From Psychrobacillus sp. FSL K6-4046 (GTDB lineage Bacteria > Bacillota > Bacilli > Bacillales_A > Planococcaceae): 64,000 nt of DNA. Every line of letters begins with the position of its first letter. The first letter of the stretch is position 1. The notes under the pieces were generated by a model. The model made no database searches, was not told where the DNA came from, and saw only the letters and a program-made list of their open reading frames with translations. The translations under genes were made by a program, and so were the position numbers. Of this stretch, positions 9,095 to 18,945 are shown piece after piece. The stretch is taken from contig NZ_CP152020.1 of NCBI RefSeq assembly GCF_038624605.1, positions 310,001 through 374,000 of the forward strand, given 5' to 3'.

Positions 9095-9975
9095 CATTCT
9101 TTCTTCAAATGCTTGTCACGGGAGTGGTAGTAGGTAGTATCTATGGTCTAGTGGCATTAGGGTTTGTATTAATTTATCGGGCAAGTGGTGCACTAAATTT
9201 GGCAAATGGAGAGTTTGTTATTGTTGGCCCCTATATTTGTTTAGTTTTGATGACTGCTTACCGTATCCCTTTCTTTATTGCCTTGTTAATTACCCTTATA
9301 TTCAGTGCCATTTTGGGGTTAATCGTGGAAAGATTAGTTATCCGCCCTATTCAAAATGCACCAGTAGTATCTGTTATTATGGCGACAATTGGACTTTCTA
9401 GCTTACTAGGGGGAGCCGTTCATATGATTTGGGGTCACCAAACAAGAATGTTTCCTAAAATATTCCCAACAACTCCTATAAATATATCAGGAATTATTAT
9501 TAGTCCTGTATATCTTTGGTCTTTTGTAATTGTCATAACATTGCTCACCATATTCTTGTTGCTGTTCAAGTTTTCAAAAATGGGGATTGCTATGCGAGCA
9601 GTGGCAGATGATCGTCAGGCTGCGATGTCAATGGGGATCAGTGTGAAGTATGTTTATGCAGCAACTTGGACTATTGCTGCTGTTGTAGCAGCGGTAGGCG
9701 GGATATTGCTAGGGAATATCAACGGTTTAAGTCCTACGATGTCTGCAATTGGTTTGACAGTTCTGCCGGTCGTAATTTTAGGTGGATTGGATAGTGTTCT
9801 TGGAGCAATCGTAGGTGGATTTATAATTGGTATTCTCCAAAACATGGCAGGTGGATATATAGATCCATTTGTAGGAGGAGGCTTAAAGGAGGTTGTTCCA
9901 TTCATAGTGGTTTTACTCATCTTAATGTTAAAACCATACGGACTATTTGGTAGTAGAACAATTGAGAGGGTGTGA
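9091..9975 (+). CDS. LivH-type ABC transporter permease
   Basis: A 294-residue, highly hydrophobic permease with about eight helices. Family landmarks are GSIYGLVALGFVLIYRASG near the N-terminus, LNLANGEF, and the cytoplasmic coupling segment GIAMRAVADDRQAAMSMGI (about 164-182). GGTxxP-like glycine-rich helices close the protein. It overlaps the ligase by 4 bases, and the next permease starts 4 bases after its stop. Typical length for LivH. Confidence 0.88.
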   Translation: MTFFLQMLVTGVVVGSIYGLVALGFVLIYRASGALNLANGEFVIVGPYICLVLMTAYRIPFFIALLITLIFSAILGLIVERLVIRPIQNAPVVSVIMATIGLSSLLGGAVHMIWGHQTRMFPKIFPTTPINISGIIISPVYLWSFVIVITLLTIFLLLFKFSKMGIAMRAVADDRQAAMSMGISVKYVYAATWTIAAVVAAVGGILLGNINGLSPTMSAIGLTVLPVVILGGLDSVLGAIVGGFIIGILQNMAGGYIDPFVGGGLKEVVPFIVVLLILMLKPYGLFGSRTIERV

Positions 9976-9979
9976 ACCT

Positions 9980-11041
9980 ATGAGGAATCTGTTTGTTAGA
10001 GAAAGTGGTAATTATAAAATTTCTTATTTAGACGATGCAAAAATGTTTGGAACAACCTCTGGCAAGATTAAAGGTTTATTAATAGTAGCCATGGTCCTCT
10101 TGCTGCCATTAGTTACTACTAATTATTGGATTGGTCTTCTTACCCTCTGTTCTATTTCAGCGATTGGGGCAATCGGACTTAACATACTGACGGGTTTTAC
10201 TGGGCAAATATCGATTGGAGTCGGCGCCTTTTTAGGTGTAGGTGGATATACATCAGCAATTCTAACTTCCACCTATGGATTAAGCTTCTGGATTTCTTTA
10301 CCGTTGGCTGGAATCGTTACAGCTTTAATAGGGGGCTTGTTCGGTGTTCCTTCCCTGAGACTAAAGGGTTTGTACTTGGCTATTGCTACTTTAGCTGCGC
10401 AAGTTATCATTTTATTTGTCATTAGTCGATGGGATAGTTTAACAGGTGGTACTGCTGGAATGGTATTGAATCGTCCAAAGGTTGGAGACGTTTCTTTAAC
10501 GAGTAATACACAATATTATTATTTATGTGTCATTATTTTGTTACTTACCGTCTTGTATGCTACTAATCTATTGAGAACAAGAACTGGAAGAGCCTTTTTG
10601 GCTGTCCGAGACAGAGATATAGCTGCACAAATAATGGGGATCAATCTATTTAAATATAAGGTAATGGCATTTGTTATAAGCTCGTTCTTTGTCGGTATAT
10701 CTGGAGCTTTACTCGCACATTACACAATGATTGTGAGTCCAGAACTATACAACTTTCATGTATCTATCGAGTACCTAGCAATGATTTTGATAGGTGGCTT
10801 AGGAAGTGTATTTGGTTCTATTCTAGGAGCAGCTTTTATAACATTGTTACCTGTACTGCTAGGTTCCTTCGTTGATGTTTTGGCAGCTTTTATGCCAGAC
10901 TTCTATCAGTTGTTTTCAGCTTTTAAGGATTTTGTTTTTGGAGCTGTCATTATTTTATTTTTAATCTTTGAACCAGGAGGACTCGCACATATTTGGCTCA
11001 ATTTTAAGAAGTACTTTAAGCTTTGGCCGTTTTCTTATTAA
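9980..11041 (+). CDS. LivM-type ABC transporter permease
   Basis: A 353-residue permease. I choose the ATG at 9980 (GAGAGG about 10 bases upstream) over an in-frame TTG at 9947 that lies inside the preceding gene. Landmarks are NILTGFTGQISIGVGAFLGV, the substrate-path motif of LivM, and the coupling helix GRAFLAVRDRDIAAQIMGIN. A hydrophilic N-terminal extension of about 30 residues precedes the first helix. Together with the LivH-type subunit it forms the membrane channel. Confidence 0.87.
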   Translation: MRNLFVRESGNYKISYLDDAKMFGTTSGKIKGLLIVAMVLLLPLVTTNYWIGLLTLCSISAIGAIGLNILTGFTGQISIGVGAFLGVGGYTSAILTSTYGLSFWISLPLAGIVTALIGGLFGVPSLRLKGLYLAIATLAAQVIILFVISRWDSLTGGTAGMVLNRPKVGDVSLTSNTQYYYLCVIILLLTVLYATNLLRTRTGRAFLAVRDRDIAAQIMGINLFKYKVMAFVISSFFVGISGALLAHYTMIVSPELYNFHVSIEYLAMILIGGLGSVFGSILGAAFITLLPVLLGSFVDVLAAFMPDFYQLFSAFKDFVFGAVIILFLIFEPGGLAHIWLNFKKYFKLWPFSY

Positions 11042-11079
11042 CTAGTTTTCGTTTTCTATTAGAAACAAGGGGAGTGTTG

Positions 11080-12294
11080 ATGAAGTTGAGAAAAAATAAT
11101 TTTGTATACAAAATATTGGGGATTCTTTTCGTGTTATTACTAGGGGCTTGTTCAGAGGAAGGTACATCTGAAGGCAGTGATGGCTCGAGAAAAGTGGTTG
11201 TTGGTGGACTATATGATATAACTGGCGGTACTGGAGACGTTGGAACACCTTACGCAGAGGGAGAAAAAGCGTATTTCAAATATGCTAAAGATAAAGGAGA
11301 AATAGAAGGCGTAGATTTGGTTTTGAATGGAAAGGACTACGCTTATTCTATTCCAGAAGCCCAAAAGATTTACCAAGAGCTGCGAGATAAAGAAAAAGTT
11401 GCTGCTGTACTTGGCTGGGGAACGGGAGACACAGAGGCATTACGTCAGCAAGTGGCTAGCGATAAGCTTCCTTTTTTCTCTGCATCGTATTCTGAGAATC
11501 TAAAAAACTTAGAGGAGAGTCCTTATAACTTTTTGGTGGCTGCTTCATACTCCGATCAAGGGAGAACTGTATTAAAGTGGATTAAGGATAACCATAAAGG
11601 CTCTGATCCAACGGTAGCATTATTGTATAACGATACAGCGTTTGGGCGTTCTCCAATCGAGGATATTAAAGCGTACGCGGCTGAAATTGGTATTAAGGTT
11701 GTAGATGAGCAAATTGTTGATGTGCAGGCTACCGAAGCACAATCTCAGTTATTGAATATGGAGAAGAAAAATCCAGATTATGCAATTATCCAAGAAACTT
11801 GGGGCGCAACAGCTACAATTCTTAGAGATGCTAATACACTGAACATAGATACCCAATTTATAGGGTTAAACTGGGCCTCTGGTGAAGGAGTTATTACAAT
11901 AGTAGGGGAAGATGTAGCGGAGGGCTATATTGGTATTCTATCGCATGCTTTACCATACGAGGATCAACCAGGAATGGCTGAGGTAGAGGAATATTTAAAA
12001 GGTGAGGGAAAAACACTAGAAGATATCAATCAGAAATTTATCCAAGGATGGTCGGCTGCTAAAATTATGGTTGCTGGTATAGAAGAAGCGGCTAAAAAAC
12101 ATCCGGACGGTGATATTACAGGAGAAGAGATTAGATCAGGTCTTGAATCTTTAAATAACTTTGACCTTGGCGGACTTGGAGCACCGGTAAGCTTCAGTGC
12201 AGACAACCATACAGGCACGGAGCAGACTCGTCTAGGCATAGTGAAGGGCGGCAAATGGGAGCCTTTAACAGATTACTTTAGCTATAAGGACTAA
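11080..12294 (+). CDS. LivK-type substrate-binding lipoprotein
   Basis: The 404-residue extracellular receptor of the importer. The ATG at 11080 follows AAGGGGAG; an upstream in-frame start inside the livM-like gene is not credible. The signal peptide ends in LLLGAC, so Cys24 is lipidated. The mature part starts VVVGGLYDITGGTGDVGTP, the peripla_BP_6 (Leu/Ile/Val-binding) fold. The binding pocket sequence does not show the usual LivK amino-acid contacts clearly, and the neighbouring acyl-CoA ligase argues for a carboxylate ligand. It follows livM by 38 bases. Confidence 0.87.
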   Translation: MKLRKNNFVYKILGILFVLLLGACSEEGTSEGSDGSRKVVVGGLYDITGGTGDVGTPYAEGEKAYFKYAKDKGEIEGVDLVLNGKDYAYSIPEAQKIYQELRDKEKVAAVLGWGTGDTEALRQQVASDKLPFFSASYSENLKNLEESPYNFLVAASYSDQGRTVLKWIKDNHKGSDPTVALLYNDTAFGRSPIEDIKAYAAEIGIKVVDEQIVDVQATEAQSQLLNMEKKNPDYAIIQETWGATATILRDANTLNIDTQFIGLNWASGEGVITIVGEDVAEGYIGILSHALPYEDQPGMAEVEEYLKGEGKTLEDINQKFIQGWSAAKIMVAGIEEAAKKHPDGDITGEEIRSGLESLNNFDLGGLGAPVSFSADNHTGTEQTRLGIVKGGKWEPLTDYFSYKD

Positions 12295-12314
12295 AGTGGA
12301 AATGAGGAGCTGGC

Positions 12315-13100
12315 ATGCTAAAGGTAAATAATGTAGAAGCAGTATACTCAAAAATTATTTTAGCTTTAAAGGGAACGACTCTTAATGTTCCGAATGGAGA
12401 CATCGTAGCTCTTTTAGGCAGTAACGGTGCAGGGAAGTCTACGACGCTTAAAGCGATTTCAGGTTTACTTTATGCGGAAGATGGACAGCTAACTGATGGA
12501 ACGATTGAATTTGAAGGCAAGTCATTGAAGGGACTAACAACTGATGTGATTGTAAGGAAAGGCATTTTCTTATGCATGGAGGGTAGACGAGTTTTTAAGG
12601 ACTTAACGGTTGAGGAGAATCTAACAGCTGGGGCATTCACTCGAAAGGACCGTTCTAATATAAAAAAAGATATAGAGAAAATCTATGGGTATTTTCCAAA
12701 GCTAAAACCTTTAGCTTCCCGTAAAGCGGGTTTCCTTTCGGGGGGAGAGCAGCAAATGCTCGCAATAGGAAGAGGAATCATGGCAAAGCCAAAGCTACTG
12801 CTATTAGATGAACCATCGTTAGGAATAGCACCCTTACTGGTCAAGGAAATATTTCAAAATATAAAACAGATAAATGAAGAGGAAGGTACTTCCATCTTAG
12901 TTGTAGAACAGAATGCCAATATTGCCCTATCGATAGCTGACTACGGATATATAATGGAAAATGGTAGAGTAGTTTTACAGGGTGATGCTGCGAGTCTATT
13001 ATCAAACACAGAAGTTAAGGAACATTATTTAGGCATTGGCAAAGAAAAAGGTTATAGAGATAATAAAGGAGCTGGACGTAAACAGCGAATGGTTTGGTAA
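12315..13100 (+). CDS. LivF-type ABC transporter ATP-binding protein
   Basis: The second ATPase of the importer, 261 residues. Walker A GSNGAGKST lies near residue 35, signature LSGGEQQML near 137, and Walker B LLLLDEPSLG near 156. The C-terminal tail (about 20 residues, rich in Lys, Arg and Gly) is longer than in most LivF proteins. GAGGAG sits 5 bases before the ATG. Last gene of the operon, which ends at a strong terminator. Confidence 0.87.
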   Translation: MLKVNNVEAVYSKIILALKGTTLNVPNGDIVALLGSNGAGKSTTLKAISGLLYAEDGQLTDGTIEFEGKSLKGLTTDVIVRKGIFLCMEGRRVFKDLTVEENLTAGAFTRKDRSNIKKDIEKIYGYFPKLKPLASRKAGFLSGGEQQMLAIGRGIMAKPKLLLLDEPSLGIAPLLVKEIFQNIKQINEEEGTSILVVEQNANIALSIADYGYIMENGRVVLQGDAASLLSNTEVKEHYLGIGKEKGYRDNKGAGRKQRMVW

Positions 13101-13140
13101 ACTAGCTTACTATAAGGTTGGAACATTACTAGTCTCAATT

Positions 13141-13185
13141 AAAGACGTGAAATCAGAAACTTGATTTCACGTCTTTGCTTTTTTT
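13141..13185 (+). terminator. Strong rho-independent terminator closing the Liv-type operon
   Basis: A perfect 15-base stem, AAAGACGTGAAATCA paired with its complement across loop GAAACT, followed by GCTTTTTTT. The rest of the 396-base gap (13101-13496) is very AT-rich and carries the palindrome at 13431-13460; I see no other gene in it. Confidence 0.92.
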
Positions 13186-13430
13186 AAAGGAAACTGATTT
13201 CGAATAAAAAATTCTCTATACTCGTTGATTGGCGAGGAAGTCAGGACTCCTATAAAAATATTTTAATAATATAGGCATTAAGTTCTATATTTTTAGTTTA
13301 AATTTAATGAAAAAAGGGAAAGTATTAATAGTTAAAATTATCTCTTTGATAAAAAAGATATAAAAATGATTATTTTTTGTTTATTATATAAACATATCTA
13401 AAATACTAGATTTATTTACAAAAAAAGGTG

Positions 13431-13460
13431 TTAATATAGATATTAATTAATCTATATTAA
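13431..13460. promoter_or_regulatory. AT-only palindrome in the leader of the GGDEF-EAL gene
   Basis: Perfect 11-base arms TTAATATAGAT and ATCTATATTAA flank an 8-base centre. It ends 22 bases before the GGAGG ribosome site of the next gene. It could be a protein-binding operator or a weak RNA hairpin. The surrounding AT richness lowers confidence, but exact 11-base symmetry is more than I expect by chance here. Confidence 0.4.
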
Positions 13461-13496
13461 AGATTTATAGATTATTAAAAATGGAGGTACTTTATA

Positions 13497-16235
13497 GTGA
13501 GAGAGCAAACGAGATATTCTCGTCTAGCCCATATAACAAAGCTGATCAATACTAAGCTAGATCTTAGAGAGGTATTGGAGCAAGTCATCAAGGCTATATC
13601 TGAGGAAATTGTTCAATGTGATTCTGTAGGAATTTATTTGCCACAGCAGGATGGACAATTTAGGGGGTTCGTAGGGAAACCCGAATATATTAATGGTTTT
13701 ACGTTAGATATGCATTTGATTGAGACGGAATATGACTTGCTTGCTAAAGAAGTAATAGAAACGCAAAAAACTATATATATACCAGATACATCAAAAGATA
13801 CTAGACCAGACCCAAGGAATGTGAAAGCTTTCCAGATAAAATCTTTATTAGCTCTTCCTATCTCTTTTGAAAACGAGCTTTTTGGACTAGTTTTCTTGTT
13901 CGATTACGGTACGCCGATGAACCTGACGGAGGATGAAATTCAAACCGTAGAGGCCTATGTGAATATGGCTGGGGTTGCTATTCAAAATGCTACCAATCTT
14001 ACTAGAAAAGAGAACCTAATAGCGGAGAAGCAATTACTTCTAGATCATACTCGAGAGCTATCTATGTGTTCAACCATGCAGGAAGTAATTGATCGGTGCT
14101 TCTTCTATGTGGGTAAAGTATTGGGCAACTATAATATTGGCGTTCATTTATTGGATCCTATGGCTGATAAGAATATAAAGCCAGCAAGTCTCAGTCAAAA
14201 TAGTGATTGGACTGAAGAAGAATGGATAAGAACCCATGAAAACTTAGAAGTAGATGAAAATGATCTCGTAATTCAAGAAGTCATTCAGACTAAAAAAGCA
14301 ATTATGATACCTAATGTTTTTGTAGATGATCGTCCCAATCACGATGCCTGTAGAACGTTTGGTATAAGGGGAATGTATCTGTGGCCATTAGTGACGATGG
14401 GGGAAGTACTAGGGGTAATTGCTGTAGTAAATTTAGATGACGAAGAAATAAACTATTCCGAGTCTGATATTCTTTTAGCGCAATCCATTGTGGACGCAAC
14501 TGCAGCTAGTCTTTCTAATATGCTTTTTATGGACAAGCAGGAAACCATTATAGAAGAGAGAACCTCGGAAATCCGTGTAAAAAATACAGAGCTGGAAAGA
14601 GTTGTTCACGAGCTGCAGCATCTTAGTAATGAGAAAGAATTGATCTTAAACTCTGCAGGTGAAGGGATTTTTGGTATAGATTTGTGCGGGAGAATCACGT
14701 TTTGTAATCCAGCTAGTGAAAAGATGCTAGGTTATGAAAAGGGAGAGCTGATCGGTACGTTATCTTCTAGTGTTATTTGCGAAGAGACTGAACATTCATC
14801 CTTTGGAGAAACCGTGCAAATGTTTTGTAAGAAAGATAAAACAAATTTAGCTGTAGAATATGTTCTTTCCTCGATTGTAGAAGATGGGAATGTTATTGGG
14901 CAAGTTGTAACGTTCAAAGACATTACTGAAAGGAAGAAAATGGAGGAAGAGATTAGATACTTGGCTTATTACGATAGTTTGACGGATCTTCCAAACAGAG
15001 TCTTGTTAAATGATAAGTTAAAAAAAATACTAGAAGACAAGGAGCAACAAGGAGCAATTTTATACTTAGACTTAGATCGCTTTAAATTAGTAAATGATAG
15101 TTTAGGACATAGCTATGGCGACTTGTTGCTTAGAGAAGTGGCAAACCGTCTTCAAATAGTAATCCCGACAGATGCGATTGCATCTCGACAAGGGGGAGAC
15201 GAGTTTACTGTTGTTTTGCCTAATATTCAATCTAAAAAGGACGTGCTCGATGCTGTAGAGCAGATTTCCGATATATTCTCGCAACCTTTTTCATTAATGG
15301 GAAATGAAATTTATATTAAGACAAGCATAGGGATAAGCATGTTTCCTAAAGATGGCGTGGATGTGGAAGTACTGATAAAAAATGCAGACGCGGCCATGTA
15401 CAAATCCAAGGAAAAATCAGGTACAGGCTATCACTTCTTTGAACAGGAGATGAATACCAGGTCATTAGAAAGCATTCAGCTAGAAAATGCTCTATATAAG
15501 GCGCTTGATCGGAACGAATTAGATGTATATTATCAGCCACAAATTGATAGTAGGACGAACGACATAATAGGAGTGGAAGCTCTTTTAAGATGGATACACC
15601 CAACAAAAGGGATGATTTCTCCTGCAGATTTTATACCAATTGCAGAGGATACAGGGCTAATTGTGCCGATTGGAGAATGGGTACTAGAGAATGCCTGTAA
15701 GCAGTTGAAAGAGTGGCATAAAGAAGGAAATGACTTTATGAGTGTCTCGGTAAACTTATCCAGCAGACAATTTGAAGAAAATGATTTAGTAGAAATGGTG
15801 CAGAGAGTTTTATCTGACATAGAGCTAGCTCCAGAATTCTTGCACTTAGAATTGACGGAAAATCAAATCATCAAAAATAAAGATTTGACCGTTGAAATGA
15901 TGGAGCAACTTAAAGAGATTGGTGTAAAGATAGCGATAGATGATTTTGGAACAGGATATTCTTCGCTAGGCTATCTTAAAAACTTTCCAATTGATGCTTT
16001 GAAAATAGACAAATCGTTCATTCAAGATATTAGAGAAGATGATGATAGTAATTCAGCTATTACTAATACAATCATTACACTAGCAGAAAATCTCATGCTC
16101 AATGTAATCGCTGAAGGTGTCGAAACAAAGGAGCAATTAGATTTTCTTTTGTCAAAGGGCTGCTATTTAATGCAAGGTTATTACTTTAGTGTTCCTTTAA
16201 AAGCGGGTGCATTGAAAGATAAATATTTAATTTAA
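13497..16235 (+). CDS. GAF-GAF-PAS-GGDEF-EAL cyclic-di-GMP signalling protein
   Basis: This 912-residue cytoplasmic protein has two GAF sensor domains (about 20-165 and 190-340), a coiled linker, a PAS domain (about 380-490), GGDEF (495-655) and EAL (670-905). Both catalytic motifs look intact: GGDEF at 566-570, EALLR at 694-698 and DDFGTGYSS from Asp815. It could both make and degrade c-di-GMP, with GAF/PAS ligands choosing the direction. The start is GTG, 9 bases after GGAGG. No membrane segment. A thiamine-diphosphate enzyme gene follows after 14 bases, an unusual operon partner. Confidence 0.9.
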   Translation: MREQTRYSRLAHITKLINTKLDLREVLEQVIKAISEEIVQCDSVGIYLPQQDGQFRGFVGKPEYINGFTLDMHLIETEYDLLAKEVIETQKTIYIPDTSKDTRPDPRNVKAFQIKSLLALPISFENELFGLVFLFDYGTPMNLTEDEIQTVEAYVNMAGVAIQNATNLTRKENLIAEKQLLLDHTRELSMCSTMQEVIDRCFFYVGKVLGNYNIGVHLLDPMADKNIKPASLSQNSDWTEEEWIRTHENLEVDENDLVIQEVIQTKKAIMIPNVFVDDRPNHDACRTFGIRGMYLWPLVTMGEVLGVIAVVNLDDEEINYSESDILLAQSIVDATAASLSNMLFMDKQETIIEERTSEIRVKNTELERVVHELQHLSNEKELILNSAGEGIFGIDLCGRITFCNPASEKMLGYEKGELIGTLSSSVICEETEHSSFGETVQMFCKKDKTNLAVEYVLSSIVEDGNVIGQVVTFKDITERKKMEEEIRYLAYYDSLTDLPNRVLLNDKLKKILEDKEQQGAILYLDLDRFKLVNDSLGHSYGDLLLREVANRLQIVIPTDAIASRQGGDEFTVVLPNIQSKKDVLDAVEQISDIFSQPFSLMGNEIYIKTSIGISMFPKDGVDVEVLIKNADAAMYKSKEKSGTGYHFFEQEMNTRSLESIQLENALYKALDRNELDVYYQPQIDSRTNDIIGVEALLRWIHPTKGMISPADFIPIAEDTGLIVPIGEWVLENACKQLKEWHKEGNDFMSVSVNLSSRQFEENDLVEMVQRVLSDIELAPEFLHLELTENQIIKNKDLTVEMMEQLKEIGVKIAIDDFGTGYSSLGYLKNFPIDALKIDKSFIQDIREDDDSNSAITNTIITLAENLMLNVIAEGVETKEQLDFLLSKGCYLMQGYYFSVPLKAGALKDKYLI

Positions 16236-16249
16236 TAGGGGGAAATGGG

Positions 16250-17884
16250 ATGAAAGCTGTTCGTTCTGTGTTGGAATATTTAAAGGGGATTGGAGTACAA
16301 CACGTTTTTGGAATACCTGCAGGCTCTGTAAATGCATTTTTTGATGAATTATATGATATGCCGGAGATTACTCCCATAATTACTAAGCATGAGGGTGCTG
16401 CCTCCTATATGGCTGCAGCCTATGCGAAATACTCGGATCAGCTGAGTGTATGTATTGGAAGTAGCGGTCCTGGAGGTACTAATTTAGTCACCGGTGCAGC
16501 TAATGCAATGAGAGAGCACTTGCCAATTTTATTTTTAACGGGAGCTGTGCCAGTAAGTACAGAGGGCTTGAATGCATCGCAGGAGCTTGATGCGGATCCG
16601 ATTTATCATTCTGTCACGAAGTATAGTGTAACAGTGAGAGACTCAAAGGATTTATTAAAGGAAATTATTAAGGCTACCAAAATAGCAGTTTCCGGTGTTC
16701 CTGGTCCAGTACATATAGCTATGCCTATTGATGTTCAACAAGGTCCGTGTGGTAACGAAGAGATTCCTACTATTTTGGTAAGGGAAGAAGTTATACCGAA
16801 TCTCGACATGATTAAACAGGCAGCTAAAGAGTTAGTCGAAAGAAAAAGTGGTTATATATTTGTAGGTCAAGGGGTTAGAAATTCAGTCGACCTATTATTT
16901 GAATTGGCAGAGATGCTCGAGTGGCCGATTATGACAACGCCTGTCGCAAAGGGCTTTGTTCGTCAAGATCATCCATTGTCTGCAGGAGTTTTTGGATTTG
17001 CTGCTACAGAACAAGCTACAAGTCTTATAAATGACGGAGATGGAAAATCTCTATTAATCATCGGTTCTAGTCTTGGAGAAACAGCTACTAATAACTATAA
17101 TGGTAGCCTGACTGATGGGCGCTTTACGGTTCAAATGGATTTTGATGAAACCGTCTTTAATCGCAAGTATCCGATCGATATTCCTATCCTGGGTGATATT
17201 CAATTGAGCCTTTCTGCATTAATAGAAGAGCTTAAAGCTCTTGGAATAACAAGGAAAGAAATGGCCTTTAATAGAAAAGATAATGTCCAAAGTCATGAAG
17301 ATTATACTACTAAGAATGTGTTACTTCAGTTACAGTCGTACCTCCCTTCATCTACCCGATACACAATAGATATTGGAGAATTTATGGCTTACGTTATACA
17401 TGACATGGATGTCCTTGAATACAGTACATTTGATATAAATGTCCATTTTGGAGCTATGGGTAGTGGTATAGGGTCTGCGATAGGAGCTAAGCTTGCTGAA
17501 CCAGATCGTCCTACAGTAGCCATTACCGGTGATGGGTGTTTCTTTATGCATGGAATGGAAATATTGACTGCTAAGGAATACAATATTCCTGTGCTCTTTG
17601 TTGTGATGAACAATGCTCGCTTAGGCATGGTTTACCACGGGCACAATCTGCAATACAAAAGGGTTCATCCAACCTTTGCGCAAGAGCCGATTAACATTGC
17701 AGCGATGGCAGCAGTTATGAACATACCTAGTGTTCGTATAGAGGAAATGGGAGACTTGAATGAGGAAGTTATAAACAGTCTCCTGCAGATGAATGGCCCA
17801 GCTGTATTAGAGATTTCATTGGTAGATAATAGTATCCCTCCAATGGGCGATCGAGTTAAATTTCTATCATCCTTTGGAAAATAA
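16250..17884 (+). CDS. Thiamine-diphosphate-dependent enzyme (acetolactate synthase/decarboxylase superfamily)
   Basis: The 544-residue protein has the three-domain layout of ThDP enzymes. These are a PYR domain with catalytic Glu48 in KHEGAA, a central domain (about 185-330), and a PP domain with the cofactor motif GDG (427-429) followed by NN (454-455). SSGPGGTN (71-78) is the usual loop. The family includes acetolactate synthase, pyruvate oxidase, benzoylformate decarboxylase and oxalyl-CoA decarboxylase; I cannot separate them safely. No small regulatory subunit is nearby, so it is probably not the biosynthetic acetolactate synthase. It lies in an operon with the GGDEF-EAL gene. Confidence 0.82.
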   Translation: MKAVRSVLEYLKGIGVQHVFGIPAGSVNAFFDELYDMPEITPIITKHEGAASYMAAAYAKYSDQLSVCIGSSGPGGTNLVTGAANAMREHLPILFLTGAVPVSTEGLNASQELDADPIYHSVTKYSVTVRDSKDLLKEIIKATKIAVSGVPGPVHIAMPIDVQQGPCGNEEIPTILVREEVIPNLDMIKQAAKELVERKSGYIFVGQGVRNSVDLLFELAEMLEWPIMTTPVAKGFVRQDHPLSAGVFGFAATEQATSLINDGDGKSLLIIGSSLGETATNNYNGSLTDGRFTVQMDFDETVFNRKYPIDIPILGDIQLSLSALIEELKALGITRKEMAFNRKDNVQSHEDYTTKNVLLQLQSYLPSSTRYTIDIGEFMAYVIHDMDVLEYSTFDINVHFGAMGSGIGSAIGAKLAEPDRPTVAITGDGCFFMHGMEILTAKEYNIPVLFVVMNNARLGMVYHGHNLQYKRVHPTFAQEPINIAAMAAVMNIPSVRIEEMGDLNEEVINSLLQMNGPAVLEISLVDNSIPPMGDRVKFLSSFGK

Positions 17885-17896
17885 TTAATATAAAAG

Positions 17897-17932
17897 CTCC
17901 TATCTCAGTGTTTGCGAGATAGGAGTTTTTTT
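17897..17932. terminator. Terminator between convergent genes
   Basis: Perfect stem CTCCTATCTC / GAGATAGGAG, loop AGTGTTTGC, then seven T residues. An AAAA tract on the other side would allow weaker use by the minus-strand gene. Confidence 0.88.
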
Positions 17933-17967
17933 ATATTCGCTTCGTCATACGGCAAAGCACTTGTATT

Positions 17968-18672
17968 TTATAAGTGTTTATATTTCGTCCGGGCTACTTC
18001 TATCAAACTATTTAGGACCTGGCCTTTAAATGAATCTTCTACTGATTGTCCGTCTTCTGTGCAGAAATAGTAGCACATTTTTTCTTGATTATAACTGAAT
18101 CCCAGCTCATTTAGCTTTTCATGTAAATTCTCTGGTAAGCCATCTAATCCAGTCTTTTGTTTAAAATAATCAGTTGCTAAAATGTAAACGTCTATATCTT
18201 TTACCCCAGTAGAAACAATAAACAAATCATGGTCCTGTTTTAGAATCCATTGCTTCTTAGAATATAAAGAGATTTTCTTGTTTTCTAAAAATGCAAGTCC
18301 ATTTGTATTTATACCAAATAGGTTTTTTAGGAGAATGCGAATCTGCTCTCCAGTCCAATCTTGCTGTTGAGTTTCCAGGTGCCATGTAATGGCTGCCTTT
18401 GGAGTAGGCTCTTTCAGGTTTTCAGCAGTTTCTATGTCTAACAAGTATGCTTTGTCTAAATCTATGTAAAAAGCATGGGATATAAAATGGGAGATAGACT
18501 CGGTAGTTACCTCTACTTCTTTAGAACTAAAATACCGATCCATAGCTTCTATTTTAGACATTTCTACTAACTTGTCTTCAATTACTTCATTTTTAACGCC
18601 TTCACTTTTTAAGGTTTGGATGATTACTTCATCTATAGACGGATGGTATTTTGGAGAGTGTAAGAATGGCAT
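17968..18672 (-). CDS. Hypothetical protein, 234 residues
   Basis: I do not recognise this protein. It is soluble and acidic, without a signal peptide or membrane helix. The N-terminal third is helical and charged (DEVIIQTLKSEGVKNEVIED). The middle looks like alternating strands and helices, and the C-terminal part has an isolated CYYFCTEDG strand. The ATG has a good AAGGAGG-type site upstream on the minus strand. It is monocistronic and converges with the ThDP enzyme. Codon use looks like its neighbours, so I take it as a real gene. Confidence 0.65.
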   Translation of the reverse strand: MPFLHSPKYHPSIDEVIIQTLKSEGVKNEVIEDKLVEMSKIEAMDRYFSSKEVEVTTESISHFISHAFYIDLDKAYLLDIETAENLKEPTPKAAITWHLETQQQDWTGEQIRILLKNLFGINTNGLAFLENKKISLYSKKQWILKQDHDLFIVSTGVKDIDVYILATDYFKQKTGLDGLPENLHEKLNELGFSYNQEKMCYYFCTEDGQSVEDSFKGQVLNSLIEVARTKYKHL

Positions 18673-18945
18673 AATATTCCTCCTTATTTTTAATTATCAT
18701 ACAATAAAAGCGGATGGGGTGCTTACATTATTTAAATAATAATTTTAATAACCTCATTTTTGAAGTTGTAATTCCTACTCATTTTAAAAGTTTTGAACGA
18801 ATCAACTTAAGAAATACCCCTTTGTAGGAATCGTTAATCTATTTCATAGAATTTAAGGGTATAATTTTATACGTTTATATTATATGATTATTTAGAAATA
18901 TTAAATTTATTTAAAAATAAATCTATTTTATAGGAAGGTGTGCCT

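Noticed and set aside
9947-9979. TTG start for the LivM-type permease inside the livH-type gene
   Set aside because: The extra residues are not permease-like; GAGAGG precedes the ATG at 9980.
18673-18945. NagR-type operator or other clear control site upstream of nagA
   Set aside because: Only generic AT-rich inverted repeats are present; nothing fits the NagR operator pattern that I know.
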